Assembly (NCBI RefSeq): GCF_002844375.1
Contig: NZ_CP024199.1
Location: 1,500,001-1,564,000, forward strand
Length of the DNA: 64,000 bases
Direction of reading: 5' to 3'
Source: Thalassospira marina
GTDB lineage: Bacteria > Pseudomonadota > Alphaproteobacteria > Rhodospirillales > Thalassospiraceae
Position numbers and translations under genes: made by a program. Within the stretch, counting starts at the first letter, position 1; each line of letters opens with the position of its first letter. Positions 1 through 7,465 of the stretch are shown here, one piece after another. The notes under the pieces were generated by a model. It saw only the letters and a program-made list of their open reading frames with translations, searched no databases and was not told where the DNA came from.

Positions 1-1326
1 CTTGGTGGAACTGTTATGCGGGCAACCGGGGCAGAACCAGGGAATACGGGCTACGTCCGGGCGGGGTTCGGCGATTTCTTTTTCTTTTTGCGCCAGCCAT
101 TCAATGCGTTCGTGAATGTCTTTGCTGTCAAAGAAACGGTTGATGCGCGCGGCCAGGACCTGTGCGATGCGGGCCGGGGTCAGTTCGTCCATCGAGGGCA
201 AAATCCATTCGCCCTTTTCATCGAACTTGCCAATGACGGTGGGGCGGACGTCTTCGCGCCAGTTATAAAGCTGTTCCTTGACCTGGTTTTCCATCACCGC
301 GCGTTTTTCTTCAACAACGATGATTTCTTCCAGTCCCTTGGCAAATTCGCGCACGTCATCGCGGTTAAGCGGCCAGCTCATGCCAACCTTCAGCACGCGA
401 ATGCCGATATCGGCGGCATCCTTTTCGGAAATGCCAAGGTCATCGAATGCCTGCATGACATCGAGATACGCCTTGCCGGTGGTGATGATGCCCAGGCGCG
501 GCGTCGGGCTGTCGATCACGATGCGGTTAAGCTTGTTAGCGCGTGCATAGGCCAGGGCGGCGTAAAGCTTGTATTTCATCAGGCGGTGTTCCTGTTCCTT
601 TGGCGTGTCGGGCCAACGAATGTGAACACCCCCTTCGGGCATGGCGAAATCGGGCATGACGGGGCTGACGCGGTCAGGTGCTACGTCAACGGCGGCAGAG
701 CTTTCGACCGTTTCGGCAATGGTTTTCATCGCAACCCAGCAGCCGGAATAGCGGCTCATGGCCCAGCCATGCAGGCCGAAATCGATAATATCCTGCACGC
801 CTGACGGGTTCAGAACCGGGATTTGCGCATCGATGAAGGCATATTCGGTTTGATGGGGCAGGGTGGATGATTTGCACGAATGGTCGTCCCCGGCGAGGAC
901 AAGCACACCGCCATTGCGCGATGTGCCAGCATAGTTGGCATGTTTGAAAACGTCACCGGAACGGTCAACACCCGGGCCTTTGCCATACCACATGCCAAAA
1001 ACGCCATCATATCTGGCGTCCGGATACATATTAACCTGCTGGCTTCCCCAAACCACGGTGGCGGCGAGGTCTTCGTTTACGCCGGCCTGGAATTCGATCT
1101 GCTGTTTGGTCAGGAATTTTTTGGCCCGCCATAATTGCTGGTCAAGGCCACCCAGAGGCGATCCGCGATAGCCCGATATGCAGCCCGCCGTGTTAAGGCC
1201 CGCGCGGGCATCCAACTGTCGCTGCATCAGGGGCAGGCGCACCAGCGCCTGAATCCCTGTCAGGTAAATGCGGCCTTCTTCCAGGGTATATTTATCGTCC
1301 AGGGTAACTGCTGCCAACTTAGCCAT
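1..1326 (-). CDS. Indolepyruvate ferredoxin oxidoreductase family protein (N-terminal 442 residues; continues past the window edge)
   Basis: This frame stays open from an ATG at 1326 to base 1, so the gene is cut by the window edge and its C-terminal part is not visible. The family uses thiamine pyrophosphate and iron-sulfur clusters to convert aryl-2-oxo acids to acyl-CoA with electron transfer to ferredoxin. Visible hallmarks are SGYRGSPLGG at about residues 51-60, the usual N-terminal signature, and CPGCPHN close to the cut end. In many alphaproteobacteria the alpha and beta subunits are fused into a protein of about 1150 residues; the visible part fits that form. A GAGG ribosome binding site lies about 9 bases before the ATG. 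The substrate is not determined by the sequence. Confidence 0.88.
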   Translation of the reverse strand, partial: MAKLAAVTLDDKYTLEEGRIYLTGIQALVRLPLMQRQLDARAGLNTAGCISGYRGSPLGGLDQQLWRAKKFLTKQQIEFQAGVNEDLAATVVWGSQQVNMYPDARYDGVFGMWYGKGPGVDRSGDVFKHANYAGTSRNGGVLVLAGDDHSCKSSTLPHQTEYAFIDAQIPVLNPSGVQDIIDFGLHGWAMSRYSGCWVAMKTIAETVESSAAVDVAPDRVSPVMPDFAMPEGGVHIRWPDTPKEQEHRLMKYKLYAALAYARANKLNRIVIDSPTPRLGIITTGKAYLDVMQAFDDLGISEKDAADIGIRVLKVGMSWPLNRDDVREFAKGLEEIIVVEEKRAVMENQVKEQLYNWREDVRPTVIGKFDEKGEWILPSMDELTPARIAQVLAARINRFFDSKDIHERIEWLAQKEKEIAEPRPDVARIPWFCPGCPHNSSTK

Positions 1327-1695
1327 GCTGATGACCTCTCTGGTCTTTGTCTCTTGCGGGGAAGCCTCGTGGGTTTTCGCAATTATGTTATTGAATATGG
1401 GTTTTTAAACGGCGCTGCGAAATGCCCTTTGTTCTGGCAATAATGGTAATGAATGCTGACCTTTTTTCAATCGCTGTCGCATTGCATTCACCAAAACGCC
1501 TGATTGTATGGGTTGACGTTGCGTCAACTTGTTATTTGCTTATTCCGGTACTGATTTGCGCGCAATTTTATTGCGTTTGGTGTGCAATGCGAAATTGTCG
1601 GCTGGAACGAGTCTATTCTCGGCTCGGGTGAATTCCACTGTTAGGATGGGAACAGGATGGGAACAGGATGGGTGCCTGCGAGATGGAGAATGACA
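1327..1695. other. Divergent intergenic region between the oxidoreductase and VOC genes
   Basis: About 370 bases without a convincing gene. It must hold the start signals of the two divergent genes. It contains a perfect 7-bp dyad at 1512-1528, an AT-richer stretch with TTGCGCGCAA at about 1556, and a short tandem repeat of GGGAACAGGAT at about 1648-1670. The 69-codon open frame at 1422-1631 has no good start context and looks random. Confidence 0.6.
1512..1528. promoter_or_regulatory. Candidate operator, perfect dyad
   Basis: GTTGACGTTGCGTCAAC is a 7-bp inverted repeat around a 3-base centre. It sits in the divergent intergenic region, about 190 bases from the oxidoreductase start. The size and symmetry fit a dimeric regulator site, but no regulator gene lies beside it in the window and the binder is unknown. 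Confidence 0.35.
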
Positions 1696-2136
1696 ATGGA
1701 TCAGCGATTAAGCCTGATAACCCTTGCCGTGGCCGATATGGACCGCGCCCGTGCGTTTTATGAAACCGGGCTGGGCTGGAAGCCGGTTTTTGCCGTGGCG
1801 GGCGAGGTAACCTTTTACCAGATGAATGGCCTGATCTTTGGGCTTTATAACCGCACCGAGATGGCAAAGGATGGCCATTTCAATGATGGCGGTGCCAGTT
1901 ATTCGGGCATGGCGATGGCCTATAATGCGCGTAGCGAGGCCGAGGTGGATGATGTTTTTGCACAGGCACAGAAGGCTGGCGCCCATATCCAGAAACTACC
2001 CCAAAGGGCCGATTGGGGTGGCTATTCCGGCTACTTCCTGGATCTTGATGGTCATCCGTGGGAAGTTGCCTATAACCCGTTCTGGATCATTACCGATGAG
2101 GGGCACATGATCATTCCGCCGCAGGAAGGTTCGTGA
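1696..2136 (+). CDS. VOC family (glyoxalase/dioxygenase fold) protein
   Basis: A 146-residue protein with the paired beta-alpha-beta-beta-beta layout of the vicinal oxygen chelate superfamily. It opens with SLITLAVADMDRARAFYETGLG, a typical N-terminal half, and ends with DLDGHPWEVAYNP, the usual metal-ligand end of the second half. Members include glyoxalases, dioxygenases and resistance proteins; nothing here fixes the reaction. I chose the ATG at 1696 because GGAG lies 7 bases before it; the ATG at 1690 is too close to that site. It is transcribed away from the oxidoreductase gene. Confidence 0.8.
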   Translation: MDQRLSLITLAVADMDRARAFYETGLGWKPVFAVAGEVTFYQMNGLIFGLYNRTEMAKDGHFNDGGASYSGMAMAYNARSEAEVDDVFAQAQKAGAHIQKLPQRADWGGYSGYFLDLDGHPWEVAYNPFWIITDEGHMIIPPQEGS

Positions 2137-2172
2137 TCATGGCATCTTTGGTGGCGTGAAACCTGGTGCGGC

Positions 2173-3363
2173 CTAGCGGCGTGATGCCGTGCGGTGCTTC
2201 AGGTGGGTAAGCGCATAAATCAATATGCCAGCCAGCAGCCCCCAGAACGCGCCTGAAATGCCGTAAAATGTAAGTCCGGCAGCCGTGACCAGAAAAGTGA
2301 CGGCTGCTGCCTCACGGCTGCCTTCATCGCGAAATGCTGCAACGGCAGAACCGGAAAAGGCACCGATCAGGGCAAGGCCTGCGACGGCTTCGATCAGGAT
2401 GGAGGGGGCCAGGCTGACCAGGGATGTAATGACACCGGCAAGCAACCCGAACAGCACGTAAAACCCACCGGCAAAGATTGCGGCCCAGTAACGCCTTTTC
2501 GGGTCGGGATGGGCATCTTCGCCCGCGCACATGGCTGCTGTAATGGCGGCAAGGTTTACGGCATGACCGCCAAAGGGGGCAGAAAGCAGCGAAAATATAC
2601 CCGTCATGGTGAAAAGCGGGCCGGGTGGTGTGTCGTAATCATGCGCGCGCAATACGGCCGTGCCGGGAATGTTTTGCGATGCCATCGTGACGATGAAAAG
2701 CGGCAGGGCAATGCCAACCAGCCCGGCAATGGTAAATTTGGGCATGACAAATTCGACAGGCGGCACCAGCGACAGATTTAACTGGTCAATCGCGCCGTCG
2801 GGGAATGTCACACCAAACACAAGTACCAGGACAAATGCGGCCAGGGCAGCGGGCACGGCAAGAATGCGGTTAAACCGGCCAACCACCAGCCAGGCAATGA
2901 CGATAGGCAACCCGAAGAGCGGATTAAACGCCACAGCCTTGATCGGTGCCAGGCACAGACCCAGTAAAACCCCGGCCAGCATGGCATTTGCCAGTGGCCC
3001 GGGAATGGCCGCCACGGCCTTGCCCAGTGGTTTCCAGATGCCGCAAATAATGATCAGCACGGCGCAAATGATAAAGGCACCAACGGCAACGGGAAAACCA
3101 CCTTCGACAGCACCTGATGTGGCAAGCAGGGCGGCACCGGGGGTGGACCATGCAATGCTGATTGGCATGCGGGTTTTAAGCGATAAAACAATCGCACAAA
3201 CACCCATGGCAACCGACAGGGCGAGCAGGCCCGATGCGGCCTCGAAGGATGTTGCACCAACGGCAGTCAGGCCTTGCAGAACAACGGCGAACGAGCTTGC
3301 CGTGCCAACAAATGCCGCAAGGAAACCCATAAAGAAGCTTTGGGCGGATATATCACGCAGCAT
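2173..3363 (-). CDS. benE: BenE-type benzoate/H+ symporter family transporter
   Basis: A 396-residue hydrophobic protein with about 10-12 predicted membrane helices in the inner membrane. The N-terminal part, with GFLAAFVGTASSFAVVLQGL and later SIAWSTPGAALL, and the FGGHAVNLAAITAAMCAG stretch near the middle are characteristic of the BenE family, which imports benzoate with protons. No benzoate catabolic genes (benABCD, catA) are in the window, so the substrate may differ. The length is normal for the family. It appears to be a single-gene unit. Confidence 0.85.
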   Translation of the reverse strand: MLRDISAQSFFMGFLAAFVGTASSFAVVLQGLTAVGATSFEAASGLLALSVAMGVCAIVLSLKTRMPISIAWSTPGAALLATSGAVEGGFPVAVGAFIICAVLIIICGIWKPLGKAVAAIPGPLANAMLAGVLLGLCLAPIKAVAFNPLFGLPIVIAWLVVGRFNRILAVPAALAAFVLVLVFGVTFPDGAIDQLNLSLVPPVEFVMPKFTIAGLVGIALPLFIVTMASQNIPGTAVLRAHDYDTPPGPLFTMTGIFSLLSAPFGGHAVNLAAITAAMCAGEDAHPDPKRRYWAAIFAGGFYVLFGLLAGVITSLVSLAPSILIEAVAGLALIGAFSGSAVAAFRDEGSREAAAVTFLVTAAGLTFYGISGAFWGLLAGILIYALTHLKHRTASRR

Positions 3364-3482
3364 TTTCTGGCTCCGGCAGGTGGGAATAATCGCGCGAAGC
3401 TAGCCAATGTTATGTTTTTAATCCACAAAAACTATGCTGACAGCGGATTGTGATTGCGCACGCCGTGTCGCACTAACTCCCG

Positions 3483-4055
3483 CTATTCGGGGAGGGCGGT
3501 GCTAAGTGGATCGTAGGCAAAAACATCGTCATCGGTATGTCGCGAAAGAATGTGTCGTGCTTCGTCTTCGCGGGCGTCCCTGTTGCTGCGAATGGCAAGT
3601 AACAGACCGCCATCTTCGAGTTTCTGCTGTACTTTGTCCGAATGCTGTTTGCCAAAGAGTTTTGCCAGCACACCGCCGATGGCTGCGCCAGCACCGCCAG
3701 CCCCAAGAATGGCGGCGATGGTTGCAACCATCGGGCCGCCAGCCGCAACCATGACGCCCGCAGCACTAAAAGCTGCCACATACATCGGCGCACCGATCAA
3801 CGCGCCTTCGGCGTCTCCGGTTGGGTCAGGGGATGTGTATGCGATGCGCGGCGTGGCAGGATCATTTTCGAGATCCTCCGTCTTGCGGTAAATATGACCA
3901 AGCTTTTCGTCAATTGTCAGTTCATTGGCGATCAGGCTCATATCATGGCGGGTGAAACCGGATTTTTGTAAATCGCGCAACACTGCATGAAGGTTGTCTG
4001 CTTTGTTGAATACACCAATGATCTGGCGATGGCTTTTTTCCTCGGTCTGGGGCAT
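3483..4055 (-). CDS. General stress protein 17M-like protein with glycine-zipper membrane segment
   Basis: A 190-residue protein. Residues 1-60 resemble the N-terminal domain of general stress protein 17M (GVFNKADNLHAVLRDLQKSGF, then a short acidic region). Residues about 85-135 form a long Gly/Ala-rich hydrophobic hairpin with GxxxG spacing (GAGGAGAAIGGVLAKLFG), likely membrane inserted. The C-terminal part has EDGGLLLAIRSNRD, as in alphaproteobacterial relatives. No enzymatic motif is visible. A strong GGAGG ribosome binding site precedes the ATG, and a perfect EcfG-type promoter lies about 60-80 bases upstream, so I infer control by the general stress response. Confidence 0.75.
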   Translation of the reverse strand: MPQTEEKSHRQIIGVFNKADNLHAVLRDLQKSGFTRHDMSLIANELTIDEKLGHIYRKTEDLENDPATPRIAYTSPDPTGDAEGALIGAPMYVAAFSAAGVMVAAGGPMVATIAAILGAGGAGAAIGGVLAKLFGKQHSDKVQQKLEDGGLLLAIRSNRDAREDEARHILSRHTDDDVFAYDPLSTALPE

Positions 4056-4112
4056 TTGGCCCTCCTGCCTTTGGTTTTGTTTCGCTTTGCGCCTTTTGGT
4101 TGAACTTTATTC

Positions 4113-4137
4113 AACGAAATTGATTGCCATAAGTTCC
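4113..4137 (-). promoter_or_regulatory. EcfG-type general stress promoter
   Basis: On the minus strand the sequence reads GGAAC, 16 bases, CGTT. This matches the consensus of the alphaproteobacterial extracytoplasmic sigma factor EcfG (GGAAC-N16/17-CGTT). It points at the stress protein gene starting at 4055, with a predicted leader of about 50 bases and a good ribosome binding site. The function of the downstream gene makes a chance match less likely. Confidence 0.75.
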
Positions 4138-4316
4138 GGGATTGTAAAAGGCATGTAAGGCAAAGCCGTTCCCCGCCGATTATCTAGGGGGGGGTAGTGT
4201 TACAGGCATTCCCGCACAGGCTGTGCAAACAGGGCATCGGCCTTCATAAAATCCAATATCTTATAAAAACAGCGCACAACCCGGAAGGTTATGCGCTGTT
4301 GAACGATGGCTGGATA

Positions 4317-4853
4317 TTAATAACCCATATAAGGATCGGCCAGCATCATTGTGCTTTGATAGGCAAAATAGATGTTTGCTACCAACGCAATAAACGCAAC
4401 TGGCAGGGCGACTTTTATATCGCCAAAAATCGCCGGGATGTTAGGCCAGATTTTTTCGCCAAGTTTTTCTTTGCGATAGTAATCATAATTTGCCAGTAGA
4501 AACGTGAAAATTGCGGTCGGCAGCCAGTAAACAATAGATGCTAAAAATGCGCGTCCAACTGCTACCTCAATCCCTATCAAGAGCATGCTATAGATGCTGG
4601 ATGCCGTAATGATGAAAAGTCCCTTGGCCCACATTCCCTTGCAAAAATAGTAAATGCTACCAAAGAAAAGTGCCAGAAAGTTTTGTGATAGGCGAAATCT
4701 TTCCCCGAAACTTAGTGACTTGTACTTTTCTGTTTTTCGCATGGCATCATAGGAAAGCCGGTCGGCCCCGAGATAGTCCAGCATTTCGAAACGTCGTTGC
4801 CAGGATGGGCTGTAATCTTTTGCCGTATTCACGGTTGTTGTGTTTTCACTCAT
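4317..4853 (-). CDS. DUF2628 domain membrane protein
   Basis: A 178-residue protein. A polar N-terminus of about 60 residues with WQRRFEMLDYLGAD and SLSFGERFRLSQNFLALFFG leads into about four hydrophobic segments (roughly 65-80, 82-105, 110-128, 148-166). This is the layout of DUF2628 proteins, small inner-membrane proteins of unknown function. The gene and its flanks are visibly more AT-rich than neighbouring genes, which could mean recent acquisition or just a weakly expressed locus. It stands alone between the EcfG-controlled gene and the terminator of the OmpA/MotA operon. Confidence 0.7.
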   Translation of the reverse strand: MSENTTTVNTAKDYSPSWQRRFEMLDYLGADRLSYDAMRKTEKYKSLSFGERFRLSQNFLALFFGSIYYFCKGMWAKGLFIITASSIYSMLLIGIEVAVGRAFLASIVYWLPTAIFTFLLANYDYYRKEKLGEKIWPNIPAIFGDIKVALPVAFIALVANIYFAYQSTMMLADPYMGY

Positions 4854-5063
4854 TGGGACAAATCCCTTCTGCTCGATTGTTTGCTCTTGCTCGGTATTAT
4901 GAAGCTGCCTTTTTGGCTTTTGCTTCTATTGGTTAGTTCATATTCATTTTATTTTTGGATTGTTTTTCAATTATCGATCAAAGGTGGCAAAAATTTGACA
5001 GAAAACACTTTTGGTTGTGTTGTTTGTGGTGCTTGTTCATCGTGATCGATGTGTGTCAAAGAC

Positions 5064-5095
5064 AAAAAAAAGAGCCCCAATTGGAGCTCTTTTAA
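5064..5095 (-). terminator. Intrinsic terminator of the OmpA/MotA-like operon
   Basis: On the minus strand, directly after the stop codon of the OmpA-like gene, AAAGAGCTCC and GGGGCTCTTT pair around a short AATT loop with one mismatch, followed by a run of eight or more T. Confidence 0.85.
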
Positions 5096-5100
5096 TTTTA

Positions 5101-6264
5101 TTACCGTTCGGTGATTTTAAATTCTATGCGCCGGTTTCGGCGATAGGCGATTTCATCATCGCGGTTATCAAGGGGTTGATATTCGCCAAAACCGGCGGCA
5201 ACCAGCCGTCTTGGCGGGACGCCCTGATCGATGAGGAATTTGACCACCGAAATAGCGCGGGCCGAAGAGAGTTCCCAGTTCGATTTGAATTCATTATTGC
5301 GAATGGGCACTTTGTCGGTGTGGCCGTCAACACGCATGACCCAGTCAATATCATCGGGGATTTCAGCCGAGATCTGTTTGAGGGTTGCTGCGAGTTTGGC
5401 GAGCTGAACCTTACCGTCATCACCAATGTCTGCCGAGCCGGAGCCAAACAGTACTTCGGACTGGAAAACGAAACGGTCGCCGACGACACGGATATTCTGG
5501 CGGTCACCCAAAACCTGGCGCAGGCGACCAAAAAATTCCGAGCGGTAGCGCTGCAGTTCGGCAACCTTGGAGGCCAGTGCCGCATTCAGGCGCTGCCCCA
5601 GATTGACGATCTGTGCGGCCTGATCCTTGTTTTCGGCTTCGGAAATTTCCAAGGCATCCTGCAGCTTTGCCAGCTGCTGACGAACTGCAAGAAGTTGCTG
5701 GTTCAGGGCTTCGACCTGGGCACGGGCAGATTCGCTGATGTCCTTCTGATCATCAAGCTCGCTTGCGCGCTGGGCCAGAAGCTTTGAAAGCTCGTCAATG
5801 CGGCTTTCCTGGCTTTGTTCTTTTTCGTCGGCTTTTTCTTCAAGCTTTGAAAGCTCGGACTTTTTGTCTTCCAGGGCGGCGAGGGCGGCCAGAAGCTTCT
5901 TTTCCTGTTCCTCGGCGGAAACCTGTGCCGATGACAGTTTTTCAGCCAGGGCTGACACCCGGTTTTTCAACGCATCGCGATCATCGCTGGTGGTTGAAAG
6001 TTCGGTGGTCAGCTGGGTCAGTTCAAGCTGCATTTCCTGGTTGTTGTTGCGTTCAAGCGACAACAGATTGGTCAGTTCGTTGACCTGTGATGTCAGATCG
6101 CTGAGCGCCTTGTCACGGCCCGACAGGGCCGCACCCAGATATACCTGGGCGACGACAAAGATCATCAGCAAAAAGATGATCACCATCAACAGCGTGGCCA
6201 GGGCATCGACAAAGCCCGGCCAGGTATTTACATCGCGACTGCGGCGGCGAGACAAGCCTGACAT
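5101..6264 (-). CDS. OmpA/MotB-type peptidoglycan-binding protein with long coiled coil
   Basis: A 387-residue inner-membrane anchored protein. After a short Arg-rich cytoplasmic start, FVDALATLLMVIIFLLMIFV at about 19-38 is a MotB/TolR/ExbD-like single membrane helix carrying an Asp near its start. A long Lys/Glu-rich coiled coil fills about 45-235. The C-terminal OmpA domain at about 250-387 has FGSGSADI, VDGHTDKVPI and RRNRRIEFKI, the peptidoglycan-binding signature. It starts 4 bases after the stop of the MotA-like gene, so the two are surely co-translated. Role inferred: the stator partner of that channel, transmitting proton-driven motion to the cell wall. It is not a standard MotB, since no flagellar genes are nearby. 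Confidence 0.8.
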   Translation of the reverse strand: MSGLSRRRSRDVNTWPGFVDALATLLMVIIFLLMIFVVAQVYLGAALSGRDKALSDLTSQVNELTNLLSLERNNNQEMQLELTQLTTELSTTSDDRDALKNRVSALAEKLSSAQVSAEEQEKKLLAALAALEDKKSELSKLEEKADEKEQSQESRIDELSKLLAQRASELDDQKDISESARAQVEALNQQLLAVRQQLAKLQDALEISEAENKDQAAQIVNLGQRLNAALASKVAELQRYRSEFFGRLRQVLGDRQNIRVVGDRFVFQSEVLFGSGSADIGDDGKVQLAKLAATLKQISAEIPDDIDWVMRVDGHTDKVPIRNNEFKSNWELSSARAISVVKFLIDQGVPPRRLVAAGFGEYQPLDNRDDEIAYRRNRRIEFKITER

Positions 6265-6268
6265 GAGG

Positions 6269-7453
6269 TCAGCCCTCCTCGGCGATCGCGGCGATGGTCC
6301 GTGCCAGAAGTTTTATTTCGCTGCGGATTTCCTGGGTCTGCTGCTGACGGCCCATGGTGAGTTCGTCGGCAACGCGGCCCAACTGGTTATCGAGCGAGCG
6401 GATATGCGCACGGGTATTGTCATCAATGCCAAAGCTGCCGATTTTCATGGAATCGGAAAGCTGATCGAGAACCGGTTTGAGGTGCATCTGGTTTTCAGCC
6501 AGTTTGACCATCAATTGCTGTTCGGCTTTCATCTGGTCGGTCAGGGTTGAAAGCTTGTCAGCAAGGTCGATCAGGGTGTTGTGCGACTTGATCTGCGAGG
6601 ATTCAGACCGCTGGATCGAGTTTTGCAGGCCTTCCATATTGTCGGCCATCTGTTCGATCAGGGCCGAAAGATAGGCCGGGACCGACTGTTCGCCTTCGGA
6701 AAGCGGGCCACCCGAGGAAACGCGGGTGAAACTAGACATCCATTCTTCAAGTTCGTTGAAAAAGCGGTTCTGTGCCTGGCCTGCCTGCATGTCCAGAAGA
6801 CCCAGAGCAAGCGAGCCAGCAAGACCAAACAAAGAGGACGAAAAGGCCGTGCCCATACCATTGAGCGGCTTTGCCAGGCCTTCCTTGAGCTGGCCGAACC
6901 ACAGTTCCATATTGCCGCCGCCGCCAACATTGACGTTGCCGATCACATCCGCAACCGAGTTCACGGTTTGCAGCAGGCCCCAGAAGGTGCCGAGGAGGCC
7001 AAGAAACACCAGCAGGCTGACAAGGTAGCGCGAAAGTTCGCGGCTTTCATCAAGGCGGGAACGGATGGAATCCAGAATGGTACTGGTCGCAAGGGTGGAA
7101 AGCTGCGGCCGGTCGCGGCGCTGTTCCTGCATCATGCGGGCCATGGGTGCCAGAAGCTTTGGCGTATCCTGCGAGCTAAGCCCCGGGCGGTTGCGGCGGA
7201 AATCTTCGATCCAGGCAACTTCGGGATTGATGCTGAAAACCATACGGAAGGTATAGACAACACCAATGATGAACACGCCAATGATCAGGCCGTTCAATAC
7301 TGCGCTTGCCAGAAATGCATCTGACAGGGTCGGATATAACAGTGCTGCGATGGCGACGATAACGGCGGTGAAAATACCCATTCGGGTCAGATAGGCACCC
7401 GGTTTGGTAATTGCCGGAATACTTGCCGCGCCGTTGGACGCATTGTTGCTCAT
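6269..7453 (-). CDS. MotA/TolQ/ExbB-like proton-channel protein
   Basis: A 394-residue inner-membrane protein with four likely membrane helices: about 22-43, 48-74, 145-170 and 200-220. The third has LLVFLGLLGTFWGLLQTV and the fourth GMGTAFSSSLFGLAGS, the paired motifs of the MotA/TolQ/ExbB channel core. A helical cytoplasmic tail of about 170 residues follows, much longer than in TolQ. It lies between two genes for OmpA-domain proteins and is separate from the classical tolQ at 36.8 kb, which is clearly a different protein. Likely role: proton-driven stator of an envelope machine; the cargo or target is unknown. Confidence 0.8.
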   Translation of the reverse strand: MSNNASNGAASIPAITKPGAYLTRMGIFTAVIVAIAALLYPTLSDAFLASAVLNGLIIGVFIIGVVYTFRMVFSINPEVAWIEDFRRNRPGLSSQDTPKLLAPMARMMQEQRRDRPQLSTLATSTILDSIRSRLDESRELSRYLVSLLVFLGLLGTFWGLLQTVNSVADVIGNVNVGGGGNMELWFGQLKEGLAKPLNGMGTAFSSSLFGLAGSLALGLLDMQAGQAQNRFFNELEEWMSSFTRVSSGGPLSEGEQSVPAYLSALIEQMADNMEGLQNSIQRSESSQIKSHNTLIDLADKLSTLTDQMKAEQQLMVKLAENQMHLKPVLDQLSDSMKIGSFGIDDNTRAHIRSLDNQLGRVADELTMGRQQQTQEIRSEIKLLARTIAAIAEEG

Positions 7454-7465
7454 GACAGATAAATC

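Noticed and set aside
1422..1631. 69-codon frame upstream of the VOC gene
   Set aside because: It has no ribosome binding site, no recognisable domain, and lies across the dyad in the promoter region.
5101..7453. MotA-like plus MotB-like pair as a Zorya defence system (ZorA/ZorB)
   Set aside because: The long tail and OmpA domain are reminiscent, but no zorC/zorD or zorE-type nuclease/helicase gene is present, and the third gene is another OmpA-domain protein. An envelope role is simpler.
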